A DNA stretch of 64,000 bases, taken from NCBI RefSeq assembly GCF_000350225.1, contig NW_005179029.1, forward strand, positions 148,574-212,573. The letters run 5' to 3'. The position numbers were made by a program, and so were the translations under genes. The notes under the pieces are model-generated. The model did no database searches and was not told the origin of the DNA. It worked only from the letters and a program-made list of their open reading frames with translations. This document shows, piece after piece, positions 43,766 through 53,797 of the stretch; position 1 is the first letter of the stretch, and each line of letters begins with the position of its first letter. Source of the DNA: Chondrus crispus. Its lineage: Eukaryota; Rhodophyta; Florideophyceae; Gigartinales; Gigartinaceae.

Positions 43766-45065
43766 GTCATAGGTGCAACAAGGACAAGGAACCGGTACAC
43801 TCGGATAAAGCAGTGTATCAGAGGCTTTACGAATTTTCCAAGTGTAGTCAGCAGTTGGCAGCAGCTATATAGAATGCGGCAGAAGCTTTATGCTGCATAA
43901 AACAGTCCTGTACTGTTGTAGAGAGCCCCACACGGTGTAATGGTAGTATGCATTTGACAGGACTTACACGTATTGATTATGAAATGAATTGATTTGTGCT
44001 CGCAAAGCTGATGGCTATGCAACTGTGGATGCGACGGTCGAGCGGATATTGCGTACTTGCTGCGCGCGATAAGGGCGATAAATAAGGTGACTTCGAAGGA
44101 GGATAAAAGCCAGACCGACACTGAAGGGCATGCTGAATCGAGAGAAAAGCATTCAGAACAATAATGCAAAATGATGCACAGCTGCGGGTGCTCGCATGAA
44201 CATCACGAGGCACCATGCACGGCACATCGCTGACAATTAGCGAAGAGAGGATAGAGACGGAAGCGGACGATAGCATAGCTAGGTGAGGAAAAAGGAAGAC
44301 TGAGTGAAAGCCACACGCCAGCTGATGCTGAACAACCCTTGCCATACTTTGCCTAACCAAACTTGTAGTAGCTCGAAGGGAGTCATCACCAAACAGAGAT
44401 ATTACCGTTATGACAAGCAATATCTCCACAACTGTACTGCATAGACTTTGAATTTAGGATTTAAACCAAGCACGTTCAAATTCAAGATGTTCGTTCTTGA
44501 ACAACGGATACATTCCGCCTTTTGAGATTGATTGATATTCCTATATCAGTTCGTTTTGGTGTACAGTACATGGCTGGGATGTCTGAAAATGGTAGGTGTA
44601 AGCTTCCTTGTTCACAATGTCGTATTCTTTTATGCTGTATGTCGGGGACAGGCGATTTTGGGCTGGAATCGCACTTCCCGAAACGGGAGTTGCATATTAT
44701 ATTCTTGTACAATAGACCCTTTACGGAAATATGGGGGGACATGCAATAAACCCAATCATCCGATAAAAAGACAGTCCTCAATTCGTTATGATCAGGTAAA
44801 GTATCATACAACCAGTAAATCGAAAATACATTATGATTACTGCATACAAAGCACACATGCACATATACGTGTTCAATACCTGCGCACTGCATCAGTGCAA
44901 AGACGCGGGAGAAAAAAGCGAAACAACTGGGTCATTGCGCAAATGATCTGGACATTTCGGATAGACGTCGATCTGCACTTGCCACAGTGAGAACAAACAC
45001 ATCTTCCCTCCCTTTCCCTCACTCAGCATCACCACTCACCGCAACCTAACACTCCCCAATCCCTG
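43766..45065. other. No convincing gene; leader of the Harbinger transposase at the right end
   Basis: Frames of 130-150 codons at 44429-43977 (-), 44892-44482 (-) and 44532-44990 (+) have unusual hydrophobic or random composition and no motif. From 45000 to 45065 the DNA is C/T-rich (CTTCCCTCCCTTTCCCTCAC), as is also seen before the Harbinger relic at 62.0 kb, so it is likely the promoter or leader. Confidence 0.4.
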
Positions 45066-46346
45066 ATGGCCCCCTTCACGGCACAAGAAACGGCCCAGAC
45101 TCTTCAGCTGCTGTCGACAGCGGCCATTGAGCGCAGAAATGAGCTCGAGCTCTACGACGCAGCCCGCCCTGACGATAGTGACGAGGACAACAGTTCAGAC
45201 TCCCCCATTTTCGACCAATTTTACGATCAGGGCGGGGCTCGCGCAATCATTGAAATGATCAACTTTAACCCAGCCCAGTTTATGGGCATTTGGGCTCGGT
45301 TTCAAAACCTCATTTTGGAGAACTACAATGTTGGCAGAGGGCGCAAATGCTCCCAAAGCCCAAAGGATGTGCTGTTCATGACCCTCTCGGTCCTGAAACA
45401 TGGCGGAACGTGGGATTTTTTGGCCAAAATGTTTGGTCAGAAGACGTCTGGCTTCGAACGCCTTATAGTGCGCTTCATTGGGATCATTTCAGAACCTGTT
45501 TACGAGCAGTACGTGACCTACTGCCACAAGCGATGGTCGATGAAGGAACTATCGGATAAGAGTAAGCTTTTTAAGGAATACTCTATGGCCCGTCATGCCA
45601 CTGATGTCACTTTCCAGCCCTCTTTTCGCCCCTCCGGCAGGCTGGAAGAGGGCCAGAAGTACTTCAGTGGAAAACACAAGCTTTACTGCTACAAGGTGGA
45701 AGTAAGCGTTATGCCAAACGGGTTTGCAATTTGGTGTAGTATGCATGAGCCTGGTTCTGTCTCTGATTTGGTAATTTTCAGGGAAATGCAGTGGTTCCAC
45801 AGACGCGCTCAGCGCAAAATAAAGGATGAAGCTACAATTGAGGACATTGGGCCCTTGCAAGAGGAGTATCCGGGACAGTGGGCCATATTGGCGGGCAAGG
45901 GATACCAGGGGGCTGCCGAGTTTTGCAGAGTGATTCATCCAAAACGAAAGCCCCCTGGTGCGTTTCTCTCACCAGGCGAGGTTGCCGAGAACCGAGCTAT
46001 CTCGGGCGACCGCATTCTTGCGGAAAACTTTTTCGGGCGCATGTGCGGGCTTTGGTCGGTAGTGGGTACAAAGTGGAAGTGGTCAGAAGGTAATTATGAT
46101 GCAGTGTTTCGAACGTGTCTAGGTCTCACGAATTTTCATATTCGTTGGAGGCCGCAACGAGCACAGGACATGCCTTTGTACCAGCAACTGACAAACCGAT
46201 GGTACCAAATCGGTAATAGCCAGTTGGAGCGCAGACGCCGAATTCAGAAGCGGTACCGGGAGAAGAGAGCCGACCAAATGAAGCGTCAGTTTCGCGCAAG
46301 TTGCGCTCTGGATTTACTCGGCCGCGAGCCGAGTGAGGAGATCTAG
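45066..46346 (+). CDS. PIF/Harbinger transposase (DDE_Tnp_4), full length
   Basis: A 426-codon uninterrupted frame from the ATG at 45066, directly after a C/T-rich leader. Harbinger transposases cut and paste DNA, usually helped by a Myb-like partner. Residues 90-170 are the helical N-terminal DNA-binding part (SPKDVLFMTLSVLKHGGTWD). The catalytic core has ATDVTFQPS (first Asp), ILAGKGYQGAAEF where LADKGYxG is usual, and ILAENFFGRMCGLW (Glu). The second catalytic Asp is thus Gly (GGC for GAC), so the enzyme is probably dead although the frame is intact, or it is a recent point mutation. The C-terminus is strongly basic (RRRRIQKRYREKRADQMKR). A truncated relative lies at 62.2 kb. Confidence 0.9.
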   Translation: MAPFTAQETAQTLQLLSTAAIERRNELELYDAARPDDSDEDNSSDSPIFDQFYDQGGARAIIEMINFNPAQFMGIWARFQNLILENYNVGRGRKCSQSPKDVLFMTLSVLKHGGTWDFLAKMFGQKTSGFERLIVRFIGIISEPVYEQYVTYCHKRWSMKELSDKSKLFKEYSMARHATDVTFQPSFRPSGRLEEGQKYFSGKHKLYCYKVEVSVMPNGFAIWCSMHEPGSVSDLVIFREMQWFHRRAQRKIKDEATIEDIGPLQEEYPGQWAILAGKGYQGAAEFCRVIHPKRKPPGAFLSPGEVAENRAISGDRILAENFFGRMCGLWSVVGTKWKWSEGNYDAVFRTCLGLTNFHIRWRPQRAQDMPLYQQLTNRWYQIGNSQLERRRRIQKRYREKRADQMKRQFRASCALDLLGREPSEEI

Positions 46347-46842
46347 TCTCTCCATACTTGCTGGTGTATTGAGAGAATGCTGGCCTTTTGCGCTAAGCAG
46401 TAGTGAATTACGACAAATTCAATTGAATTTGCAATAAATGTACTGTCTTCGAATGACCCAGTCGTTCCATTAGAGATCGAGTCACAGAGCAAACGAATGC
46501 AGTTTGAGCGAAAGCTGGATATATGCATAAGAGACCTAATGAATATTCTCTTAAAGTGACATTCTTGTACCGGGGATTACTGTATTGACTTGATGACAAG
46601 AATTGAAAAGATTACAAAACAAACAAAAACAATATGTAGGGGTTGTCTACTGGCTACGAGTGCAGACACGCGCCGAGTGCAGATATGAGCACCGAGGCTT
46701 GACGAGGGCATCATATCGCAGCACGAGGCAGCGTGTCCGCATGATGTAAGCCAGGAGACAATATGCTTGTCTCCCGGCTGCTACCGCGACTGTCAGCCAT
46801 CTTAATTACAGTGGATTCGAGTAAAATTGTTGGATTGATTAT
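46347..46842. other. No gene seen
   Basis: Only short frames. GAGTGCAGA recurs at 46659 and 46677; no terminal repeat of the Harbinger element was found. Confidence 0.4.
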
Positions 46843-46890
46843 TGTCTGCACTACTGCCGAAAATGTACATTTTCGGCAGTAGTGCAGACA
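46843..46890. repeat. Perfect 48-bp palindrome
   Basis: The 24-bp arms beginning TGTCTGCACTACTGCCG are exact reverse complements with no spacer (centre TGT|ACA). It could be two terminal repeats of an element with its interior lost, or a cruciform-forming site. Confidence 0.95.
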
Positions 46891-47017
46891 TCTGCAATTT
46901 TTGCACTGCGCTCAACCCCACCAAGCCCTTTTGAGTTTGCCCTCGTTTGTCGACGCTGTCACAGTGCGTATGTCTTCTCAGCCGGTAGACAAACAGAGTG
47001 TAGAGAGATTACGAAGC

Positions 47018-47065
47018 TACCCTTCTCACAGGCTCAATTTGTGACAAGGCTCAAATTGTGACACC
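47018..47065 (+). repeat. Orphan terminal repeat of the GTACCCTTCTCAC transposon family
   Basis: TACCCTTCTCACAGGCTC is followed by two tandem copies of GGCTCAAWTTGTGACA, the same architecture as the left end of the nested transposon at 9925. No partner end is seen nearby in the right orientation. Confidence 0.6.
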
Positions 47066-47224
47066 AAAATTATAATGCCGCGCCGCATAGTTTCGCGCAT
47101 ATGATTTTGCTAAACTATTTCGCAACGAATTAAATATATTCGTTTGATGAAACATATTCACATGCTCTTACAAACGGTCACTTTTCTGCTCATGCTTTTG
47201 CAGAGGTTTCCGTCGCTCCCAATA

Positions 47225-49560
47225 CAGAGTAAATTCTCCGTACAGTGAACTCTTGCGATACAGTGAACTTTAGCAGTTCCAACGCCCGCCACCTTTGCGA
47301 TTCTGGGGTGTAAATAACCTTTTGGTTTTGTACTGTGACATGTGCCGCTAAAGTGAACAATTATGATACAGTGAACCCAAAATGGCCAAATTTCACTGTA
47401 TGAGGCAGGCATTTATGTGTCCAATCGCCCAAAATTCTTCGAAACAAACAAAATTTCAGAGTAATTCCATCACTTTTGTTTACTGATTCTGACTCCCTAC
47501 CACAAAAAAGGACGTAATGCTGGTCTGCCGGCGGCTCTTCTTTTTTAACTCCCCGACCCTATGTATCTCCAGATCGATAACATCCTTCAACCCCGTCCCT
47601 GTATCTGAAAAAAAGTCCTTTCTGTGCGCGACCATCAATTCCAGCTCCCTTCCAAAAGCCTTAAGTGCCTTTAAGTACCTTGAGGTTGATGGCTGTAGTG
47701 TAGGCTCATTTTCAGCTTCACTCTCTGAGTCCGAGAGCGCAACTTCTACGTCCCGCCCTCTCATACTATCCAATGCTTCTACAGCAGTAATTTGGACAGC
47801 ATTTTGCTCTGTCACTTTCTGGCACGTGTCCAGCCCGTCTTCCATATCCATAAATGCTTGCAAGTCATTGTCATTAAACTCACCAATCACCTTCAGCTGC
47901 GATATATCCAAAGCGTCCTCACTCATGTCCACCGGACAGTCCACCAGGTCTATTACTTCTAAGTCATCACCTATGTCAGCTCCTCCCATTGTATCTTGTA
48001 CCCGGGTTGACAATGTAGTCAGCCATGCATGGCCCTCTCTTTTGGCACCAATGGCGCGTTGTATCGCCGAAGCCTTCTCAGTGCTCAGAGAGGCGCCCAT
48101 CTGAGGTCTAAAAGCAGCTTACAATTTGCCATACTCTTTCTTTAAAAGCTCCTCGACCTTAGCACGCTGGTGCGGAGCCAAAATATGGGTTGACAACCAT
48201 CCGTTTAAAACAACAGTTTTAGGTACAAGGTTGCAGGCCTTTGCCATTAGCTTCACAGCAATGTATGTTGGAACAGCTTTGTTAATCTTAAATTGAGGCC
48301 GGTCACTCTCTGGTATTTCCATCATCTTGTCCACATACTCAAGCAGATGCTTAATCAGTAGGCGCCTATAAATGCACTTAAAAGACCTCCCAATTGAGGC
48401 ATCTACAGGCTGGAAAATGTGCAGTAAGATTTGGGGGCAGTAAAACCACGTCGTATGCATTATACTGCGAGTAGTCTACAGTGTGAGCAGAACAGTTGTC
48501 CAGGACAGACGTTATACTTCGGCCCTGTTAAGTAGCCATTGTATTGAATCCTCTCACAGTCTGCCGCCACAAACCTTGTGTATTCCAAGAATTCTTTTGA
48601 CACTTGTAAAAAATCCCGAGATCTTTCATTGCGTCGAAGTGTCGGGGGAAGCTTTTAGGGTTTTTGTAACGTCCGATAATAGTTAACGGAGCTTTTGTGC
48701 CATCCGCGAAGACGGTCAAGACTGCTGTGAGGCGAGCCTTTTCTCTGTCATACGACGCAGGTCCATCAGCAAAATGAATTGCACGCTTAGGGAACGAACG
48801 ATAAAGCATTGCTACCTCATCTGTATTACAGAGGTCATTAATCGAGACGCATGCCAACTTCTTCTGCATTATAAAAGGTTGTGTTCTTGCAGTTTCCTCG
48901 GAAAAGTGCCCCGCTGTCCCGCCACCAACACGGCTGCAGAGGTTGTTTCGCCTTAAAAAATTACGTACCCATCCACTGCTTGCTCTAAAAGCACAAAGTC
49001 GCTTCCTCAACCCTTCCAATTCGTCCGTCCTTTCCACGGACAACTGACCACCAAGGTCCCGCTTTATCGTTTCGATCATCTCGTGCCGAATTTTCCTGGC
49101 CACGTAGCGCAACGTATGCTCCCAGAACATAGATTCACCACGCGTGTATAAAACCCTTTCCTGCGAGTATTGTAGAAGGGCAGACTCAAGCTCTGGCAAG
49201 TGCCCATCTTTAAAACGATAGCTTTTTTTAAGAACGGCTACTGAGAGAGGTGCCTAAAAGCTTTTTTGAGGACTTACGCCATGCAGATATGGCTGCTCTT
49301 GAAACGTTATATCTTATTGCCAAATCTTTAGCTGTCCATTTTTTGTTGGAGTGAGCGTCAATCTTGGGATCGCCAAATGTTCCATCTTCTCTTCCACCCA
49401 GAAGCCGGAGCACCTCTCGCTTATCCTTCAAATTTAGCTGCGTTCTAGGTGGCCCGTTGGGTCTGCACGAGCGAGTGGGGTGGGATTCCAAAGCACGTGC
49501 CGGTACGGGTCGGCGAGGGGGTGTCCGTAAGTTGCTGTCAAACGAGGCTGAGTGGGGCAT
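47225..49560 (-). pseudogene. DDE_1 (Tigger/pogo) transposase with one identified element end
   Basis: Minus-strand pieces: 49560-49228 (LKDKREVLRLLGG, WTAKDLAIRYNVSRAAISAW, helix-turn-helix), 49199-48528 (SSGWVRNFLRRNNLCSRVGG, NTDEVAMLYRSFP, first Asp), a short frame 48527-48430 (VLDNCSAH, second Asp), 48460-48119 (FQPVDASIGRSFK, third Asp) and 48100-47480 (acidic tail ending RRQTSITSFFVVG). Lesions: a frameshift near 49210, TAA at about 48528, a one-base insertion near 48430 and a TAA at 48119-48121. All three catalytic Asp are kept. QTSITSFF fits a PCNA-binding PIP box. The 3' end of the element is TA|CAGAGTAAATTCTCC at 47223-47225, with sub-terminal TACAGTGAAC copies, as in the MITE at 53161. 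The other end was not found. Confidence 0.85.
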
Positions 49561-49682
49561 CGCGAGAGGGGGTTGAGCGTTCGCGAAGGGGGGGTTGGAA
49601 GTGAAAAGGGGGCTGCTCAGAAATATAAACTGTGTGTTTTTGGACCAAGGTTATAAAGGGAAAAGTTGGAATGAGACGTTTA

Positions 49683-49943
49683 TTATAGCAAAGTGTTTTG
49701 TCCTGTATGCTCTTCTTCGTAGGGCTGGTAGAGGTTCCGTGCGTGTAAAAGCATTGATTTAGCCATCTGAACGGAACAACTTTCTAGCATTGATTGCTGT
49801 AACACCTCAATGGGGGCCTCCGAAAATAACAAATCATAATTTGCGAGCCCCCTTTTTGTGATAAAGACACCCCGCTGCAGCCGTTTGTGTCGTATCAAAC
49901 CCGGCTCTTGTCTGAGGGGGGAGCCCTCAGAGCCAGGCGACAC
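49683..49943 (-). CDS. Unknown fragment
   Basis: An 86-codon minus-strand frame with protein-like composition (ANYDLLFSEAPIEVLQQSML, AKSMLLHARNLYQPYEEE). No family is recognised and no start context supports it. It may be a scrap of a transposon protein. Confidence 0.2.
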   Translation of the reverse strand: MSPGSEGSPLRQEPGLIRHKRLQRGVFITKRGLANYDLLFSEAPIEVLQQSMLESCSVQMAKSMLLHARNLYQPYEEEHTGQNTLL

Positions 49944-50111
49944 CCGTACCTAATCGCTTTTCTGGCGCCAAAACGTCTCTAGCCGTTACACGCACCAGAC
50001 GCAGACGACCCATCGCGTCAGCTTGATCCTGCTCGAAACTTGCTCACTGCGCTTCTTGCGTGGCTTCCTGACTCCTCATCCTTCGCTGCTCTGCTCCGCT
50101 ATACTCCGCTC

Positions 50112-50201
50112 CGCCCTTCTTCGCTCCGCTGTACTCCTCTACGCCCTCTTCTGCTCCGCTGAGCTCCAGTACGCCCTCCTTCGCTCCGTCCTTCTCCGTT
50201 A
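50112..50201 (+). repeat. Tandem repeat, three 30-bp units
   Basis: Units begin CGCCCTTCTTCGCTCCGCTG, CGCCCTCTTCTGCTCCGCTG and CGCCCTCCTTCGCTCCGTCC, each 30 bp, followed by a partial unit. They lie 150-240 bp upstream of the DUF6818 gene in a C/T-rich promoter-like region. Confidence 0.8.
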
Positions 50202-50347
50202 CGCGCCTCTCGGCCACTGGCTTCTCTTCTGCTCGCTTGTATGCTGCTAGCCTCTTCGCCCAGTCCTACCCCGCTCTGTCCCCATTCATTTCTTGCTCAT
50301 CTGCGACTAGCTTCTCTGCCCAACCCTTTTTGCGCTTCTTGCGTGAC

Positions 50348-51604
50348 ATGAATCCATCACAGCGTCCTTCCGGTTTATGGGAAATTGACGACAGAAACCC
50401 CACCACATCGCACGATCGCACACCGCAACGTGGCCTTGCTGATGATCATCCCCAGCTGCTCGAGCCGCGTCCTGCCCCATCTACCGAACTGGACCGCGGC
50501 CCATCCATGCTCCATCCCTCTGAGGTGTTCCCGGAAAGCACTGAAGACGGTAATGCCTTCCCCCCTTCCTCCTCTTATACTCCTTCCCCTGCGCCCTACC
50601 GAAGGGTTGGTGAACTACCGTCCGTTTTCGATTCGAGCCCTGTTCCGGAAGCTTCAGCTTCCCTGCCTACCGCGGAGCCACGAGCAAGCGACACATCATC
50701 GCTGGCACCGCCCAATTCTCTCACAAATGTTAGGGGGTCACAAAGGCTGCCCCCGAGACGCCTAGTGACTAAACGGAGGCGCAATGAAAATGGAATAAAG
50801 AAGGCAAAACGGGGAGGGAAACGGGGAAGTAGGTTTTCACAGGGAGAGACGGACAGCTTGTTGGAGCTGGTGCTGGAGCACTTGCCACTCTGCAAGGACG
50901 AATGGGAGAAAATAGCACGACTGCATGAACTCCGCTATCCTCTGCAGGGGAGAAATCCTGACTCTTTGCGCAGGAAGTTTTCTGCTCTTTGTCGTACAGT
51001 ACCTCCCACTGGGGACCCCAGTATTCCCCGGGATGTTCTGAAAGACAAGGAGATAAGAAAGGAGATGACGGAGAGGGCTGATCTAGGGGACGGGGAGGAA
51101 TCAGATGATCAGTACACTAACGAGTTGGGCGACACTCTTCCGTTTTCAGCATCGCATTCAGGCTCGCTAAGTGCTCCCTCGGGAGCGCCAACGCCAGACC
51201 CGTCACTATCTCCTCTTGAAGACGACGCTGCCAGCAATGACATATCTCGTCGCGACAGCGGTGTGGAGTTGGTGTCTCCAAGACCGCTTGTCAGAAAGCG
51301 TGGGGCGGTCAAAAAATCGGCGACTGATGAAGACAGTCTCATGAGAACTGTTAAGGCATGCATGGTTCAAGATCAGATAAATCGCGATGCTGAGTACAAG
51401 CAGCGCCTTATCGATCGGAGTGAGGAGCGTGAGCGTAGGGAAGAGGAGCGCAGAATCCGTGAGCAAGAACGCGCCGACGAGCGCGAACGCAGAGCGGAAG
51501 AAAGGGAGCGTAGCGAGCGGATGACTAATATGCTTATGCTAGCTTTTCTCGGTAAGGGTGCTAGTGATTTAATCACCCAGAGTACAAAAACTAAGGACAG
51601 CTAG
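50348..51604 (+). CDS. DUF6818/Myb-SANT-like partner protein of a Harbinger element
   Basis: A 418-residue frame. I chose the ATG at 50348 (MNPSQRPSGLWEID) because the 37 codons before it look like leader. Residues 1-170 are Pro/Ser-rich; a basic patch follows (RRLVTKRRRNENGIKKAKRG). Residues about 195-280 are the DNA-binding module: FSQGETDSLLELVLEHLPLC, DEWEKIARLHELRYP, PDSLRRKFSALCRT, the DUF6818 pattern (Trp-containing helices plus SLRRKF). An acidic linker and a long charged coiled-coil (RSEERERREEERRIREQERA) end the protein. In Harbinger elements such proteins bind the ends and bring the transposase into the nucleus. The frame is intact and converges with the Harbinger transposase at 51700-52896. 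Confidence 0.8.
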   Translation: MNPSQRPSGLWEIDDRNPTTSHDRTPQRGLADDHPQLLEPRPAPSTELDRGPSMLHPSEVFPESTEDGNAFPPSSSYTPSPAPYRRVGELPSVFDSSPVPEASASLPTAEPRASDTSSLAPPNSLTNVRGSQRLPPRRLVTKRRRNENGIKKAKRGGKRGSRFSQGETDSLLELVLEHLPLCKDEWEKIARLHELRYPLQGRNPDSLRRKFSALCRTVPPTGDPSIPRDVLKDKEIRKEMTERADLGDGEESDDQYTNELGDTLPFSASHSGSLSAPSGAPTPDPSLSPLEDDAASNDISRRDSGVELVSPRPLVRKRGAVKKSATDEDSLMRTVKACMVQDQINRDAEYKQRLIDRSEERERREEERRIREQERADERERRAEERERSERMTNMLMLAFLGKGASDLITQSTKTKDS

Positions 51605-51651
51605 TATGAATATGGATCTAGTTTTGCAAGATGTGGTTTGCCTCCACGCTC

Positions 51652-51687
51652 NNNNNNNNNNNNNNNNNNNNNNNNNNNNNNNNNNNN
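51652..51687. other. Assembly gap (36 N) flanked by inverted repeats
   Basis: TGGTTTGCCTC left of the gap and GAGGCAAACCA right of it are reverse complements, so the gap sits at a hairpin. Confidence 0.9.
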
Positions 51688-51699
51688 GAGGCAAACCAT

Positions 51700-52896
51700 A
51701 TATGATATATGAATGTAGTATTTGATTGATGCCGACTAGCCGAGACCGCAAGTTGTATAGGAGCACCATGCACATGAGTACAACTTTTCGCTCACCTCTT
51801 TCTTCGTAAATAAATCGGTCTTTGAGCCTCGGAAAGGTCCCTTGAAATGCCCTCATACCCCATTCTCATGCTTGACGGGCGGACGTTGCCTGTCTGAGTG
51901 TCATGATGGATTCGATGGTCCCATCGCTTCCGACAACGCAGTCTTGTGCGGACTTAATTAAAAATGGATAGTGGGTCCTTGAGAATGCTGAGTCGACTAC
52001 ACATTGCCCTCCGTGCTCATCGAAAGCTTCTTTGAGCTTGTTGTATATTTTTCCGCATTCAGCTACTGTGGAGTCGTGCATTGACCCGGGGGCATTTATT
52101 GCACAAGCAATAACTGCACCATCTGGAGAGAACACCAAAAAATTTGAGACGTAGTGATCATGCTTCCCTCCATTATAAAACATGTTCTGTATAATGTAGT
52201 CACCCGACTGTTCCAAGTACAATTTGAGTCCATCTGCCACACAATAAACGTCCTTCAACATAGAGTACTTTGTCCTAAACTCCGTCTGGAAGCGTTCAAC
52301 GTAGGTGGCCGTCGGAATTGTGATCCTGGCCATAGCGTTTTCTTCAAGTACTTTTAGAAGAATTCGACGACCGAAACGGAGAAAAACAGAACACACCGAG
52401 CCTGTGATTCCAAACATCAGACAAAGAACGAACTCAGCACCTCTTGTTCGGTGCCAAGTTAGGATCAATCCTAAACAATGAGCAGCAGACATGCTCCGGG
52501 GACGCCCTAGACTGACTGTAGAGTGCAGAGGACGAATGTTTCCATCCGACGAGTAGGGCGTGAATCCATAGTAAAATGGCGCAAATAGTCTTAGTAAGAA
52601 TTGAAACGCACGGTGTCAAAATCTGTGAGGGTTATAAGCGACTGATCGCAACCCGAACCGAGCACAACTGCGAAAGTGGAAAGGCTAGGGGATTGAAGGG
52701 CTCTGCGTCGCATGCGCCTGTCGCGGCGTCTCCCGCCCTCCAAAGACAGGCGATGACGAAATGCTATCTGCCGGTTGCGACGGTTATTGAGGAGTAATGC
52801 TAGAAGGGCTGTCGTGAAGACGGACATTTTGAGCGCATAGCGAAGAGAAGGAGGCACTGTGGGACTCCTGCTCGTACGTATACTGCTGACGAGCAT
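51700..52896 (-). pseudogene. PIF/Harbinger transposase (second type), nearly intact
   Basis: On the minus strand: residues from 52896 (MLVSSIRTSRSPTVPPSLRY) with SLITLTDFDTVRF, a frameshift near 52600 (continuing FLLRLFAPFYYGFTPY), then the frame 52590-51866 with CVADGLKLYLEQ (first Asp), FYNGGKHDHYVSNFLVFSPD, INAPGSMHDSTVAE and CVVDSAFSRTHYPF (second Asp). An in-frame TGA at 51866-51868 falls inside ARQA-stop-EWGMRAFQG; the Glu after it is the third catalytic residue, and the frame goes on (FPRLKDRFIYEERGERK, VGINQI) to the gap. One frameshift plus one nonsense change separate it from an open gene. The convergent DUF6818 gene is its likely partner. Confidence 0.88.
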
Positions 52897-53160
52897 TTGC
52901 TATAAACACACTTTGCTACTCGGAATTTTCGCAGGCATGCAGTATCAAATTGTCTTGTCTGGAGCAAATAGGTACCGAAGCAAAATGCGATTTTCGGATA
53001 CTCCCAATGAATTGCGATAAATGCCCCGTTTCCTGAAACGATCATTTATGAGCTTTTAGGCCGTTGGCATCCAACAGGACACATTTCTGTACTGTACGTA
53101 CTATACACAATTTACGATGCAGCCAGGGCTCGAAAAACATCTCTGACACTCTGTCTGGTA

Positions 53161-53241
53161 CAGTGAATCTCTTGATACAGTGAACTTTTGGACATCGCGC
53201 GGCCGCAACAAATGAGTTCACTGTATTGAGAATTTACTCTG
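53161..53241. mobile_element. 81-bp MITE of the Tigger family with TA duplication
   Basis: The inverted ends are CAGTGAATCTCTTGATACAG and, from the right, CAGAGTAAATTCTCAATACA, both continuing to GTGAACT. TA lies on both sides (53159-53160, 53242-53243). The right end matches the end of the Tigger at 47225 nearly base for base, so that family's transposase probably mobilised it. Confidence 0.85.
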
Positions 53242-53797
53242 TAATGATTATGTGTTGCGCAACATTCTGAGAAAGAATATATGCCTGTCAAAGAACCCCA
53301 CACCTAAGAAATCTAATAGAAAATTCCTCGCAACAGGAAACGCAGCGACGGTTGGCAATTTGCAGTCCGTTCGTGCTCGTTTGCAGTTTCAGTCCGCGAG
53401 GATTGGGTATATTTTACGAAGATTTTGAAAAATGGCCTTTCTGGTGGCTGTGCGCTAGTTTCGGAAACAACGATTTTGCTCATCTCATGGACACTGTGCT
53501 TTACCGTTACGCTCCTCCCCACCTCCCACCTTGCTCGCAAAACAGGGAACCTCCAAGTTCCCGGACACCATTCCTTCTCCAAACACTTCCGAATCATCCC
53601 CCAATCGCAGTTTCCTACCTGCACGAAGCAGGACAAAGGCAGCAACGCTAATCTTGAATCAGCGCCGCACTTTTTCTGTATCCCACTACGCCTGAAAGGA
53701 TCGTTTCGCATCCTTCGCTCGGTCTGTCGGATTTTTGCTGCCGCAACTACCTCCCAGCCTTTACAGTTCTGGGCACCCCTCGGTCATCAACTTGACC

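Noticed and set aside
43977-44429. 150-codon hydrophobic minus-strand frame
   Set aside because: The apparent membrane character comes from biased composition; no start context, neighbour or motif supports it.
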